A DNA stretch of 39,108 nt, taken from the NCBI GenBank assembly GCA_004524595.1, contig SDOA01000025.1, positions 1 through 39,108 on the forward strand, read 5' to 3'. The notes under the pieces were generated by a model, which saw only the letters and a program-made list of their open reading frames with translations, did no database searches and was not told where the DNA came from. Positions within the stretch are counted from its first letter, which is position 1; each line of letters begins with the position of its first letter. Source of the DNA: Candidatus Thorarchaeota archaeon. Lineage in GTDB: Archaea > Asgardarchaeota > Thorarchaeia > Thorarchaeales > Thorarchaeaceae. The position numbers were made by a program, and so were the translations under genes. This document shows positions 16,382-24,790 of the stretch, piece by piece.

Positions 16382-17066
16382 CGTTTCTATGAATACCACT
16401 TATCCGTGTCAGGTCATGTGGGTTGAGCATCTCGAGTTCATAATCCACCGCAAGTTTTCTCTGAAACTCTAGCTGCCCAATAGTTTCCTTGATATGCGAA
16501 TCACTCCCCAGAGTGAATTTGCAGCCTGCCTTCTTCGCACTCTCTAAGAAATCAGGATTTTCTGTCATATAACGTGCATTCAGTTCAATGGTCACCCCTG
16601 CTTCTGCAAGTAATTCTACAGCTCGTTCTCCATCTTCTTCCCTATAAGAAGACAAATACCCATCCCAATGCCCCAAGATGTGAAAACTATTCATCCTGAG
16701 AGCCTTCTGTAAGGCTGAGACCCACCGTGTTGAGTCTGTTACCCAATGAAATGAACCAATTACTAAATCAAATTGTGACAATCCTCCATCAACAGGAGCA
16801 AGTTCGCCATTTGATTGGATATCTACCTCAACACCATCAAGTATCAACATCTCAGGAAAATCCATCCTGCGTTTCTCAATCTGTTTCCGTCTATTTTCAA
16901 TGAGATTCTTTCCGCCAAATTGAGACCCAAGTGAAGGCCAGAAATGATCTGTAATAGCAATTGTCTCCAGGTGGAGCATATTTGCCCGTTCAGTGATTTC
17001 GTTAATACTTGCTTGTCCATCTGAGAAATTTGAGTGGATATGAAGATCGTATCGATGTGGCATCAT
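16374..17066 (-). CDS. PHP-domain metal-dependent phosphoesterase
   Basis: Trinuclear-metal phosphatase of the PHP superfamily (histidinol phosphatase/YcdX/PolX C-terminal type). Motifs in order: LHIHSNFSDG, ITDHF, DGVEVD, GSFHW, HILGHWDG, an ELNAR strand, and the terminal LGSDSH; all metal-ligand positions seem kept. Starting at ATG 17066 gives 230 residues (MMPHRYDLHIHS), typical of the single-domain family. An upstream TTG (17093) lies inside the predicted TATA box, so it cannot be the start. The substrate is unknown; histidinol phosphate is possible but no his genes are nearby. Confidence 0.88.
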   Translation of the reverse strand: MMPHRYDLHIHSNFSDGQASINEITERANMLHLETIAITDHFWPSLGSQFGGKNLIENRRKQIEKRRMDFPEMLILDGVEVDIQSNGELAPVDGGLSQFDLVIGSFHWVTDSTRWVSALQKALRMNSFHILGHWDGYLSSYREEDGERAVELLAEAGVTIELNARYMTENPDFLESAKKAGCKFTLGSDSHIKETIGQLEFQRKLAVDYELEMLNPHDLTRISGIHRNAT

Positions 17067-17091
17067 TTCACATGTGATTGAAATTGAATCC

Positions 17092-17100
17092 AATATAACT
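17092..17100 (-). promoter_or_regulatory. TATA box for the PHP gene
   Basis: Minus-strand AGTTATATT lies about 30 bases upstream of ATG 17066, predicting a leaderless or 4-5-base leader mRNA and fixing the start. Confidence 0.5.
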
Positions 17101-17204
17101 TAACCTCATGACAAATATATCATGAATGCAGTCCCACGTATAATTGATTTAGAATTTATACCCACGACCGAAAAGGCTATTCATATCCTTGAATGTTTTA
17201 ATCT

Positions 17205-18059
17205 ATGGCAACTAGGTATGAGTTTGATTACAAATATATCGAGAGGTTTTGTATTAATAATCAAATCACACTTAATCTGAACCAAGAGCAGCTGAATCAT
17301 ATGACGACCACAGGAACCATATCTCTCCTAGTTGAACAAATATCTGATATTGCGGAGCAACTCTGTCCTGATAAAGAAAGTCAAAGAGAGTTCTTTGAGC
17401 AGCAAATAAGAGATTATCATCCATTATCATTGTCTCTTTATGTTCTAAATGACGATCTATGGAAAATCATGTCAAGCAAGAACAAGTACCCTGATCGCAT
17501 GTTACCAATGATTACAATTCCTTGGTTTTGTTGGCAAGAAGAAGAAGTAAGTAAGAAAAATCCTTCAGGCGTTAAAAAACAAGAAGATCCGAGTAATTCT
17601 TTCTGTATGATGCTAGACAAAGGAATTCTTACTGTTTCTGGTAATGGTGGTGATTTTGCTGGTTTGCTCGAAGGTCGAATCGTTGACCAACACAAAGGTA
17701 TTCGTCCGTTAATAATTCCCGGCTCTTTTGGTTCGAAAGATATTGTTGCTAATTACGAATCTCGAACGATCCATCTTAAAATCAGGACACAATCATTGAA
17801 GACAGAACTCTATCCAAAACCCTTGGAGGAATTGGATTATTTTCATTCTGAGCATCCCCGTGTTTTTTATGAACATGGCATTCAATTGACACTCAAAGGC
17901 GAGGATGTTAATCTGAAAGTTGGGGCGAGAAGGGATACCACCCTTCGTGGCGATGTACTTGTTTTCCTTGGAAAGGACTTTCGAGAAGAAACAGACTCGA
18001 TCAAGATATTGATGTTTCATCTTTGGCTTTCAATCCTAAATAGAATTTCATTCCTTTAG
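17205..18059 (+). CDS. Hypothetical protein, 284 residues
   Basis: Not recognised. The N-terminal ~90 residues look helical and acidic; the middle and C-terminal parts alternate short hydrophobic strands with turns (for example GILTVSGNGGDFAGLLEG, then SRTIHLKIRTQ, then GIQLTLKGEDVNLKVG), suggesting a beta-rich domain. No signal peptide; the last 15 residues are hydrophobic (LWLSILNRISFL) but short for a membrane anchor. A TATA-like ATTTATAC at about 17154-17161 could start a transcript with a short leader to ATG 17205. A terminator-like hairpin follows the stop. AT-rich like its neighbours. Confidence 0.6.
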   Translation: MATRYEFDYKYIERFCINNQITLNLNQEQLNHMTTTGTISLLVEQISDIAEQLCPDKESQREFFEQQIRDYHPLSLSLYVLNDDLWKIMSSKNKYPDRMLPMITIPWFCWQEEEVSKKNPSGVKKQEDPSNSFCMMLDKGILTVSGNGGDFAGLLEGRIVDQHKGIRPLIIPGSFGSKDIVANYESRTIHLKIRTQSLKTELYPKPLEELDYFHSEHPRVFYEHGIQLTLKGEDVNLKVGARRDTTLRGDVLVFLGKDFREETDSIKILMFHLWLSILNRISFL

Positions 18060-18061
18060 AG

Positions 18062-18085
18062 AAGAGTTTTAAAATCCTCTTTTTT
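18062..18085 (+). terminator. Hairpin plus T-tract after the 17205 gene
   Basis: AAGAG (18062-18066) pairs with CTCTT (18077-18081), with an inner TTTT/AAAA that can extend the stem, followed directly by a T run. It begins three bases after the stop codon. Confidence 0.5.
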
Positions 18086-18126
18086 CCCCTGTGTTCATTT
18101 CAACTAGATGTTACAAAGGAATGAAT

Positions 18127-18897
18127 ATGGAATTCACTATCGGTCTATTCATCACAGGCCTGTTCATTTTTATTGTCACATTATACAGATTAAGAAAGGT
18201 AAAACAGCATCATAGACTTGAGGAATTGATACGTGAAAGATACGATGTTTCTAGCCTAGACTTAAGTGGAAGCACACAATATGTTGATTGCTATTCTCAC
18301 AACTGGGTCATTGATAACATCTCTAGAAAAACACACTCTAAAATTGGTTCCAAGTTCCAAGATCTCCTAGCAAATAACACTCTAATAGCAGGCATATGGG
18401 TTGGTCTTCTTGTTTCAATCTCCTCTATGCTAATGGTTTTTCTATTATTAGAATCTCTAAGGTCAATTGGTACAGTCATTATTATCTTCGGAGCAGGCAT
18501 GTTGATAGCCATTGGACCAGGAGGACCAAGGTATGCTGAGAATCTGCTTGATGCTATCATGCAGAATAGTATCGATGAATTGAACACTCATGATTATGTA
18601 TATGTCAAAATTGCTAATGATACCATTAAACGCTCGATAATTGTGAATGTGATATTTGCCTCTGTGTTCTTATTGATATCCCCATGGGGCGATTTATTGC
18701 CTATTCTTCTCGCTCAAGGTATAGCTTACTTTTCTGTGAATATACTACTGGAACCAGCATTGTTCCTTCTAAACTTCAATATAGCTTTTGCATTGTTCTA
18801 TATAGTAAGCATCATTGGAGTGACTAGCATTACGTGTTACAAGTTGGGACAACGATTTATCTCACATGAAGAGGAAGTGTCTGCTGTCCGCTACTAA
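18127..18897 (+). CDS. Hypothetical polytopic membrane protein
   Basis: Unrecognised integral membrane protein of 256 residues from ATG 18127. Hydrophobic segments: one at the N-terminus (about 2-21), a hydrophilic region of about 70 residues, a pair at about 87-130, and three in the C-terminal 100 residues. A small GPGGP motif follows the third segment. GTG 18091 and ATG 18121 are in frame; AAAGGA (18115-18120) is directly against 18121 and six bases before 18127, favouring 18127. No domain known to me. Stop is three bases from the stop of the convergent small membrane protein gene. Confidence 0.6.
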   Translation: MEFTIGLFITGLFIFIVTLYRLRKVKQHHRLEELIRERYDVSSLDLSGSTQYVDCYSHNWVIDNISRKTHSKIGSKFQDLLANNTLIAGIWVGLLVSISSMLMVFLLLESLRSIGTVIIIFGAGMLIAIGPGGPRYAENLLDAIMQNSIDELNTHDYVYVKIANDTIKRSIIVNVIFASVFLLISPWGDLLPILLAQGIAYFSVNILLEPALFLLNFNIAFALFYIVSIIGVTSITCYKLGQRFISHEEEVSAVRY

Positions 18898-18900
18898 TCA

Positions 18901-19260
18901 CTATAGAGGCTCTGGAATAAATACTAATCCTAACAAATAGAAGAATCCAATAAATGCGAGTAGAAAAAGGGATGCTAAAATAATCTTCTTACCAACTTGA
19001 GCATATCGCCACGATTTAGTAGGATTACCTTCTGAGTCATATCGCTTTGCATCATCAAGAGGTTGACGACTCAACAGAGAAGCTCCAATGATTAACATAA
19101 CTCCAAATTCAGGGATCATTAGATTTGAGACTGTGAAGAAGTCAAAACCAGTTCCAGTCGATAAATGAATGGCCATTGCTATTATTACATTGATAAAAGC
19201 AAGCGTAGCCGAAATTATCCATGTATCAAAGAGAAGTTTTGACAAATCATTCATACTCAT
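18901..19260 (-). CDS. Small membrane protein, 119 residues
   Basis: Unrecognised. Three hydrophobic segments: about residues 10-34, 45-62 and 92-115, separated by a polar loop (LSRQPLDDAKRYDSEGNPTK). I chose ATG 19260 because it overlaps the stop of the upstream 73-codon gene as TGATG; a longer frame to 19353 would overlap that gene by 94 bases and has no hydrophobic or conserved extension. The pair looks co-translated and could form a membrane complex. Lies 3' of the peptide-transporter operon and may be co-transcribed with it. Confidence 0.6.
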   Translation of the reverse strand: MSMNDLSKLLFDTWIISATLAFINVIIAMAIHLSTGTGFDFFTVSNLMIPEFGVMLIIGASLLSRQPLDDAKRYDSEGNPTKSWRYAQVGKKIILASLFLLAFIGFFYLLGLVFIPEPL

Positions 19261-19481
19261 CACACCAGTAGTTGTAGTATGAAATTGAAGAATATCAGTA
19301 TAAAGATCAGGATTATCAATGGCAAAAAGATGGTCTGCAAGGATGCTATGCACAGGGCAATATAGTCCTTGCCATCAAGGGGCCTAAGAGCTTCTTCTTC
19401 ACTCTGTGCATACAGTAACCAATCGATTTCTTCTTCTGGTTCGAGCTCCTCTTTGTCAACATCCTCGAAATCGGTGTTCAT
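19260..19481 (-). CDS. Small acidic single-pass membrane protein, 73 residues
   Basis: The N-terminal ~30 residues are strongly acidic (EELEPEEEIDW and neighbours), followed by one long hydrophobic segment (about 42-72) that ends the protein. No homology recognised. It is 57 bases downstream of the oligopeptide-transporter ATPase stop and is coupled to the next gene by TGATG (19258-19262). The C-tail-anchor layout suggests an accessory membrane subunit, but nothing shows of what. Real-gene support is the coupling and the sensible topology. Confidence 0.55.
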   Translation of the reverse strand: MNTDFEDVDKEELEPEEEIDWLLYAQSEEEALRPLDGKDYIALCIASLQTIFLPLIILIFILIFFNFILQLLV

Positions 19482-19538
19482 CTATTTCACATTCTTGTAC
19501 AGGGAAATAGTGTTCTTAAACACTGTCATCGGGCTCTA

Positions 19539-20567
19539 TCATGCTGGGGTACCATCAACTGAATCTGCATATTCCATCTGAACACTCTTTCCGAAATCAA
19601 GTTCTCCAGCAAAATGACATGCAACAAGATGTCCGTTACCAACGTCTCTAAGCTCAGGGTCTTTTTTCCTGCAAATATCCTGTGCAAAAATGCAACGAGG
19701 ATTGAATCTACATCCCGCTGGCGGACTAATGGGACTGGGCACTTCACCTGACAAGATTAGCGCCCTGCCTGCAAACTTAGGTTCTGGGATTGGAACAGAA
19801 GATACAAGTGCGAAGGAGTACGGATGAAGCGTCTTTTTGAAGATGTCATATGGAGTCATCTCGACTATTTTACCCAAGTACATGACCGCAAGTCGATCAC
19901 TCATGTGTTTAACAACTGACAAGTTGTGTGAGATGAACATGTATGTTAGATTAAACTCATCTTGGAGATCCTTCATGAGATTTAGTGTCTGTGCCTGAAC
20001 TGATACATCTGTACTTGATGTTGGTTCATCCATAACAACAAACTTTGGATTGAGCGCAAGAGCACGGGCAATGCATACTCTCTGTCGTTGCCCTCCTGAA
20101 AATTCATGTGGGAATCTATTCAGATGGTCTTCTGTCAGACCAACTTTTTCTAGAAGGTCAAGTACAATAGCTCTCATCCTTCTACCTTTTGCAATCCCAT
20201 TTACTACTAACGGTTCACCAATGGAGTTTTTGATAGTAACTCGCGGATCAAGAGAGGCCATCGGGTCCTGAAAAACAATCTGCATGTTCATTCGGACTTT
20301 TCTGAGATCTCCTCCTTTGAGATCTGTAATATCCTCATCCTCAAAGAATATTCTACCACTAGTGGGGCTCATGAGTCGGAGGATTGTCCTTCCGAGGGTG
20401 GTCTTTCCACAACCAGATTCCCCTACAACACCAAGTGTTTCCCCTCTCTTGATTTCAAGATTCACACCATCGACTGCGTGCACTTTTCCAATGACCTTAC
20501 GGAAAACACCTCCAGTCAGTGGAAAGTGTTTCTTGAGTTCTTCAGTTCGAATCAATGTATCACTCAT
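19539..20567 (-). CDS. dppF: Oligopeptide/dipeptide ABC transporter ATPase, DppF/OppF type
   Basis: Second ATPase of a peptide importer. Walker A GESGCGKT (49-56), Q-loop VFQDP (98-102), signature FSGGQRQR (156-163), Walker B FVVMDEP (176-182). After Walker B the D-loop region reads TSSTDVS where most relatives have VSALDVS. The C-terminal peptide-transporter domain carries a four-cysteine pattern (CRFNPRC, then CRKKD, then ACHF), like that binding an iron-sulfur cluster in some DppD proteins. Start overlaps the DppD stop by ATGA (20564-20567). Operon order B-C-D-F is the classical one. 342 residues is typical. Confidence 0.95.
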   Translation of the reverse strand: MSDTLIRTEELKKHFPLTGGVFRKVIGKVHAVDGVNLEIKRGETLGVVGESGCGKTTLGRTILRLMSPTSGRIFFEDEDITDLKGGDLRKVRMNMQIVFQDPMASLDPRVTIKNSIGEPLVVNGIAKGRRMRAIVLDLLEKVGLTEDHLNRFPHEFSGGQRQRVCIARALALNPKFVVMDEPTSSTDVSVQAQTLNLMKDLQDEFNLTYMFISHNLSVVKHMSDRLAVMYLGKIVEMTPYDIFKKTLHPYSFALVSSVPIPEPKFAGRALILSGEVPSPISPPAGCRFNPRCIFAQDICRKKDPELRDVGNGHLVACHFAGELDFGKSVQMEYADSVDGTPA

Positions 20568-21739
20568 TTTTTACTACCTCCCTGTCCAGTCAGAGGATGA
20601 TGACAAGCCACCCAGTGGTTCGGTTCAGTCTCTTCTAAGAGTGGTTTTACTTCCCTACAGATATCCGTCGCATAATCGCATCTAGGATGAAACCGACATC
20701 CAGATGGAGGTGTTATAAGATTTGGAACATTTCCCCTGATTTGAGGAAGTCGGTCTTTATTTTCGTGCAGTTTAGGAACTGCAGTCAAAAGACCCTCTGT
20801 ATACGGATGAAGTGGTCTAGAAAATAGTTCTTTAGTTGAACATGATTCAACAGTTGTTCCAGCGTACATAACATTGACCCAATCACATGTTTCTGCGACA
20901 ACTCCCATGTCATGTGTGATCACGATGATTGATGTGCCAATCTCTTTCTTCAGCTGGTTCAATAGCGCAAGCACCTGTGCTTGGACTGTGACATCTAGAG
21001 CTGTTGTCGCTTCATCACAGATTAGTATGCTTGGATTACATGCCAATGACATGGCAATTAATGCTCTCTGTCGCATTCCTCCAGAGAGTTCATGAGGGTA
21101 TTGATCAGCAACATACTCAGGTGTTGGCATTCGTACGAGCCTGAGCATCTCAATAGCCTTAAGTTTCGCAGCCTCTTTACGCGATTTACCATCTGGTTCA
21201 GGAGGATTATCCAATTGCTGTCTATAATAGGTAATTTTCTCTTCCATCTCAGCGCGATTCTGATCTGAATTTGCTTCAGATAGTGCGTGTTCGAGCTTTG
21301 CTATCTTCATTTGAAGGACATCTAAGGAGAGGTCTTGATGAAGCGCTATTACCTCAGCTATCTGATCACCAACTCGAAAGACAGGATTGGGATATGTTGC
21401 CGGGTCTTGAAACACAATTGACATCTTGTTTCCTCGAATCTCAAGCATCTCTTCTGGTTGGAGTTGGAGAATATCTGTTTCATGAGTTTCCTCTGTTTCT
21501 GGGTCCTTTTCAAAGAAGAGGATATTGCCCTCCTCAATTCTTCCCGGTGATTCAACAAGACGAAGTATGGCCTTGGCAGTCACGCTTTTGCCGCATCCTG
21601 TTTCTCCAACTACACCCATGGTATCTCCCCGTCGGAGAAACATCTGGACCCCATCAAGTGCTTTCACAACACCTTCGTACGTGTAGAAGTTTACAAACAG
21701 GTCTTTTACATGCAATACTAAGTCATATGATATTGTCAT
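20564..21739 (-). CDS. dppD: Oligopeptide/dipeptide ABC transporter ATPase, DppD type, with coiled-coil insert
   Basis: First ATPase of the importer. Walker A GETGCGKS (45-52), Q-loop VFQDP (109-113), signature LSGGMRQR (218-225), Walker B ILICDEA (238-244), and a C-terminal cysteine set (CRFHPRC, CREVK, ACHH). At 391 residues it is about 50-60 longer than usual. The extra length is mainly a charged, heptad-like stretch at about 142-188 (KIAKLEHALSEANSDQ and following) between Q-loop and signature, in the helical subdomain that contacts the permeases, plus a short acidic insert at 79-90. The start follows the dppC stop by four bases, with GGAG upstream. Confidence 0.95.
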   Translation of the reverse strand: MTISYDLVLHVKDLFVNFYTYEGVVKALDGVQMFLRRGDTMGVVGETGCGKSVTAKAILRLVESPGRIEEGNILFFEKDPETEETHETDILQLQPEEMLEIRGNKMSIVFQDPATYPNPVFRVGDQIAEVIALHQDLSLDVLQMKIAKLEHALSEANSDQNRAEMEEKITYYRQQLDNPPEPDGKSRKEAAKLKAIEMLRLVRMPTPEYVADQYPHELSGGMRQRALIAMSLACNPSILICDEATTALDVTVQAQVLALLNQLKKEIGTSIIVITHDMGVVAETCDWVNVMYAGTTVESCSTKELFSRPLHPYTEGLLTAVPKLHENKDRLPQIRGNVPNLITPPSGCRFHPRCDYATDICREVKPLLEETEPNHWVACHHPLTGQGGSKK

Positions 21740-21743
21740 TGAA

Positions 21744-23468
21744 TCATCTCCGTCTCAGTTTGGGATCCATGATATCCCTAATTCCATCTCCAACAAGGTT
21801 GAATGCGAGGGCTGTGACTAGTATTGCTAGTCCTGGATAGAGTGTCATCCAGGGTGCACTAAGGATGTAGTCCTGCCCTCTAGCAATCATCATTCCCCAT
21901 TCTGCAGTTCCTACTGGTGGACCAAAACCAATGAAGGCAAGTCCAGCGGCTACCAAAAGTACGGAGCCAATGTCCATTGTTGCCTGAACAACAACTGGTT
22001 GGATTGTATTCGGGAGAATGTGGTTGAATAGGATTCTTGTGTCACTTGCCCCAGATGAACGCGCAGCCTCAATGTAGAGCTTTTCACGCTCGGAGAGTAC
22101 CTGACCTCTCACAAGACGCGCATATGTGGGCCACCAAGTGACCATAAGTGCAATACTAATGGTCTCAAGACTTCTTACTCCTATGGCCATAACAATAGCC
22201 ATTGCCAGTACAAGACCTGGAAAAGCGAAGAATATGTCAGTGATCCGCATCATCAACTCGTCAAACTTACCACCAAAGTATCCTGATGCTGCCCCAAGGA
22301 TTGCGCCAACTGTGACTGCTACGATAACAACACTTAATGCAATAATAAGGTCTTTCTGAGCACCCCAAATAATCCGACTATAGATATCACCACCGTAGAA
22401 GTCAGTTCCCCAGATATGGATCGGGTAATTGTCATAGTATGCTAGAACAACTCGTGTGTTTGCGATCCAGGTGCTCGTCTTTTCTGGTGCGATAAATTGA
22501 AGTTCCCAAACATATGCTCCTTCTTCGTTTGGAAGCTGAATGTAGCTCAGTAGGTTTTGACTGACAACAGATACACTTGCATAGAGATACGTGAGCCGTT
22601 CAGCTACTGTCGAAGACTCGTATACAGTTTTATTGATTTGATAGATTCGAAAGGTGACATTAACTGATACAGCATCATTTCCTGTATTTAGGTCGGAAAC
22701 TCCTACAAATAATCGTGGTATTTCAACTGTTTCCAAATGTATTTGTGTTATACTCAATTCATCATAGTAATAGCTCGGCATTATATCCGGATTAAATTCT
22801 CTATTCTCCAGAATATAGAAGTAATTCTGTCTAATGTCATTGCTCGGTGATCCTGGTGGGAGTCTAGAATCTTTAAAGACCATATCTTCTCCCTGATACG
22901 GTGCAATCCATGGTGCCGCTAGAGCGACGCTCACCATGAATGTAATAATCAGGATTCCAGCAACTACTAATGGGCTCTTCTTAACTAGATGTAAGGTGAA
23001 TCGAGTCTCTTTGATACGTGGTTTTGTATCTTCTTGAAACTCATCAAACCAGAAGATCTTTACATTCGGTAGGAACATGATAATAAATTGAATGATTATC
23101 ATGACAATGAATACAAGGCCAATGAGACCCATGGTCACATAGACCACTGTCAATAGGATGTAGAGATAAAATGATGTACCAAATGCGTCAGGTGATCGTT
23201 CCATGACCCCTTGATTTGCTTTTAAGAGGAGGAATGTCAAAACAATGATGATCAGACTCTGAAGTACCCATGCGCTTATAAATTGGGGAACGACAACTGA
23301 TGTTCCTATCCACCCTTGAATTGTATATGTGATGTTACCAATGAATATTATTCCACCTAGCATGAAACCGAGCATTACGAAAACAATTTGGAGGAGTGAA
23401 AAAACACCAACTGCTTTGTTCTCCTCAACTTCTACCTGAATATCGGGATATTGTGGTTCTGATTCCAT
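21744..23468 (-). CDS. dppC: Oligopeptide ABC transporter permease, DppC type, with large N-terminal and extracytoplasmic additions
   Basis: Permease subunit. The C-terminal ~220 residues are a standard DppC core: WGTDFYGGDIYSRIIWG, then transmembrane helices, and the ATPase-contacting EAARSSGASDTRILFNHILPN loop. The protein is 574 residues against about 300 for the family. Two additions explain this: an N-terminal ~150-residue region with about four hydrophobic helices, and ~150 residues inserted in the first extracytoplasmic loop (from about 205 to 355), between APWIAPYQGED and the WGTD motif, strand-rich and with several N-x-S/T sites. The family helix KKSPLVVAGILIITFMVSVAL sits between them. 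GGAGG lies nine bases before ATG 23468. Confidence 0.93.
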   Translation of the reverse strand: MESEPQYPDIQVEVEENKAVGVFSLLQIVFVMLGFMLGGIIFIGNITYTIQGWIGTSVVVPQFISAWVLQSLIIIVLTFLLLKANQGVMERSPDAFGTSFYLYILLTVVYVTMGLIGLVFIVMIIIQFIIMFLPNVKIFWFDEFQEDTKPRIKETRFTLHLVKKSPLVVAGILIITFMVSVALAAPWIAPYQGEDMVFKDSRLPPGSPSNDIRQNYFYILENREFNPDIMPSYYYDELSITQIHLETVEIPRLFVGVSDLNTGNDAVSVNVTFRIYQINKTVYESSTVAERLTYLYASVSVVSQNLLSYIQLPNEEGAYVWELQFIAPEKTSTWIANTRVVLAYYDNYPIHIWGTDFYGGDIYSRIIWGAQKDLIIALSVVIVAVTVGAILGAASGYFGGKFDELMMRITDIFFAFPGLVLAMAIVMAIGVRSLETISIALMVTWWPTYARLVRGQVLSEREKLYIEAARSSGASDTRILFNHILPNTIQPVVVQATMDIGSVLLVAAGLAFIGFGPPVGTAEWGMMIARGQDYILSAPWMTLYPGLAILVTALAFNLVGDGIRDIMDPKLRRR

Positions 23469-23483
23469 TTATCGCAGCCTCCA

Positions 23484-24518
23484 TCATCCATACCTAATTC
23501 TTGGGTCGAGGACCCCATAGATCATATCAACCACCAAATTTGCTGTGACGAAGATAAAGGCAACAAGTAGAGTAAATCCGTTAATGGCTGCCATATCTGA
23601 GTTCAGAATTGCTCGAGTTGCCCACTTTCCTAATCCCGGCCAGTTGAAGATAGTCTCTGTCAAAACCGCCCCAGTTATTAATCCACCAAATGCTAACCCA
23701 ATGACTGTCACGGTTGGAATGAGTGCATTTCTTAATGCGTGCTTGTAAATCACGACTCTCTCAGTAAGCCCCTTAGATCTTGCGAGTGTGATGTAATCTT
23801 CCTTTATTACTTCTAACATACTCGAGCGCATCATTCTTGTAATGATCGCAAGAGTGATGTAGCCCAAACAAAAACCAGGCATAATCAGGTGGACCATAGC
23901 GTCCATGAACAGACCAAAATTATGTTCAAACAATAGAGAATCGACCAGTAAGAATCCGGTTGTGGGTCTATATGAATAAAGGCGAGGGTTGTAACGGTCT
24001 CCACCAGGGAGATTTGGTAAATTCCAGACAGAGAACTGATAGAAGAACAAATACTTCAACATCAAACCAAACCAGAAGATCGGCATAGAGACTCCTGAGA
24101 GGGCAAAGATTCTGGTGATGTGGTCTGGAACTCTATCCTTCTTAGTCGCTGAAATTATTCCGAGTGGTATACCAAGAATAATAGCAAAAATCATTGCAAC
24201 AATGGCTAACTCAATTGTGGCTGGAAACAATCTTGCCAGAACCGTGAGCACTGGTTGGTCTGCACCAGTAGATGTACTAACACCCCAATCTCCTTGGAAT
24301 AGACTACTTAAATAAATAAAGTACTGGACTACTGGCGGTTGATCCAATCCACGAGCTCGTCTTATCCCCGGTATTGCTGAATCAGGTGTTCTCTCCGTCA
24401 CGTACATGGATAGAGGATCACCGACCACATATGAGAGAAACCACGTGATAGTCAGTACACCAAATATGACAGGAATAGCCAAGATTATACGTCGAAGTAT
24501 AAAGTCTCTTAGTTTCAT
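23484..24518 (-). CDS. dppB: Oligopeptide/dipeptide ABC transporter permease, DppB type
   Basis: Permease subunit pairing with DppC. The N-terminal signature (FILRRIILAIPVIFGVLTITWFL) and the EAA-type loop ARSKGLTERVVIYKHALRNALIPT are typical, and the 344 residues fit the family. It contains an extracytoplasmic segment rich in Tyr/Pro (about 168-190: NLPNLPGGDRYNPRLYSY) somewhat longer than in bacterial DppB. First gene of the B-C-D-F operon. CGAGG nine to ten bases before ATG 24518 is the ribosome-binding site. Divergent from the binding-protein gene across a 272-base region that holds promoters for both and no other gene. Confidence 0.95.
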   Translation of the reverse strand: MKLRDFILRRIILAIPVIFGVLTITWFLSYVVGDPLSMYVTERTPDSAIPGIRRARGLDQPPVVQYFIYLSSLFQGDWGVSTSTGADQPVLTVLARLFPATIELAIVAMIFAIILGIPLGIISATKKDRVPDHITRIFALSGVSMPIFWFGLMLKYLFFYQFSVWNLPNLPGGDRYNPRLYSYRPTTGFLLVDSLLFEHNFGLFMDAMVHLIMPGFCLGYITLAIITRMMRSSMLEVIKEDYITLARSKGLTERVVIYKHALRNALIPTVTVIGLAFGGLITGAVLTETIFNWPGLGKWATRAILNSDMAAINGFTLLVAFIFVTANLVVDMIYGVLDPRIRYG

Positions 24519-24759
24519 GAACGAATCCTCGCCGAGGTTTGCTTACTAAATGTAGAGAATTCCATTCTCATAAACATCTACTGCCGATTTTGTGCAATAC
24601 TTAAGGTTTTGGTTGCCTTCAATATGCAAGAAAAGAAATACGTAAGCTATATTAGTATCTGATGGTTGCATCTAGACTAATAGCGAAGTTGGACTGGTTC
24701 AGAGTTTCATTAATTTTGATATCAGTCAAGTTTGTTATTACGGTCCTTTCGCTGGATCG

Positions 24760-24766
24760 TTTATAG
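24760..24766 (+). promoter_or_regulatory. TATA box for the peptide-binding protein gene
   Basis: TTTATAG is centred 28 bases before ATG 24791, predicting a leaderless mRNA, as expected for a highly expressed archaeal gene transcribed separately from the transporter operon. Confidence 0.5.
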
Positions 24767-24790
24767 CACAACTTAATAAAAAAACACGAG

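Noticed and set aside
21271..21840. 189-codon plus-strand frame over dppD/dppC
   Set aside because: Antisense to two conserved transporter genes; no promoter or ribosome-binding site.
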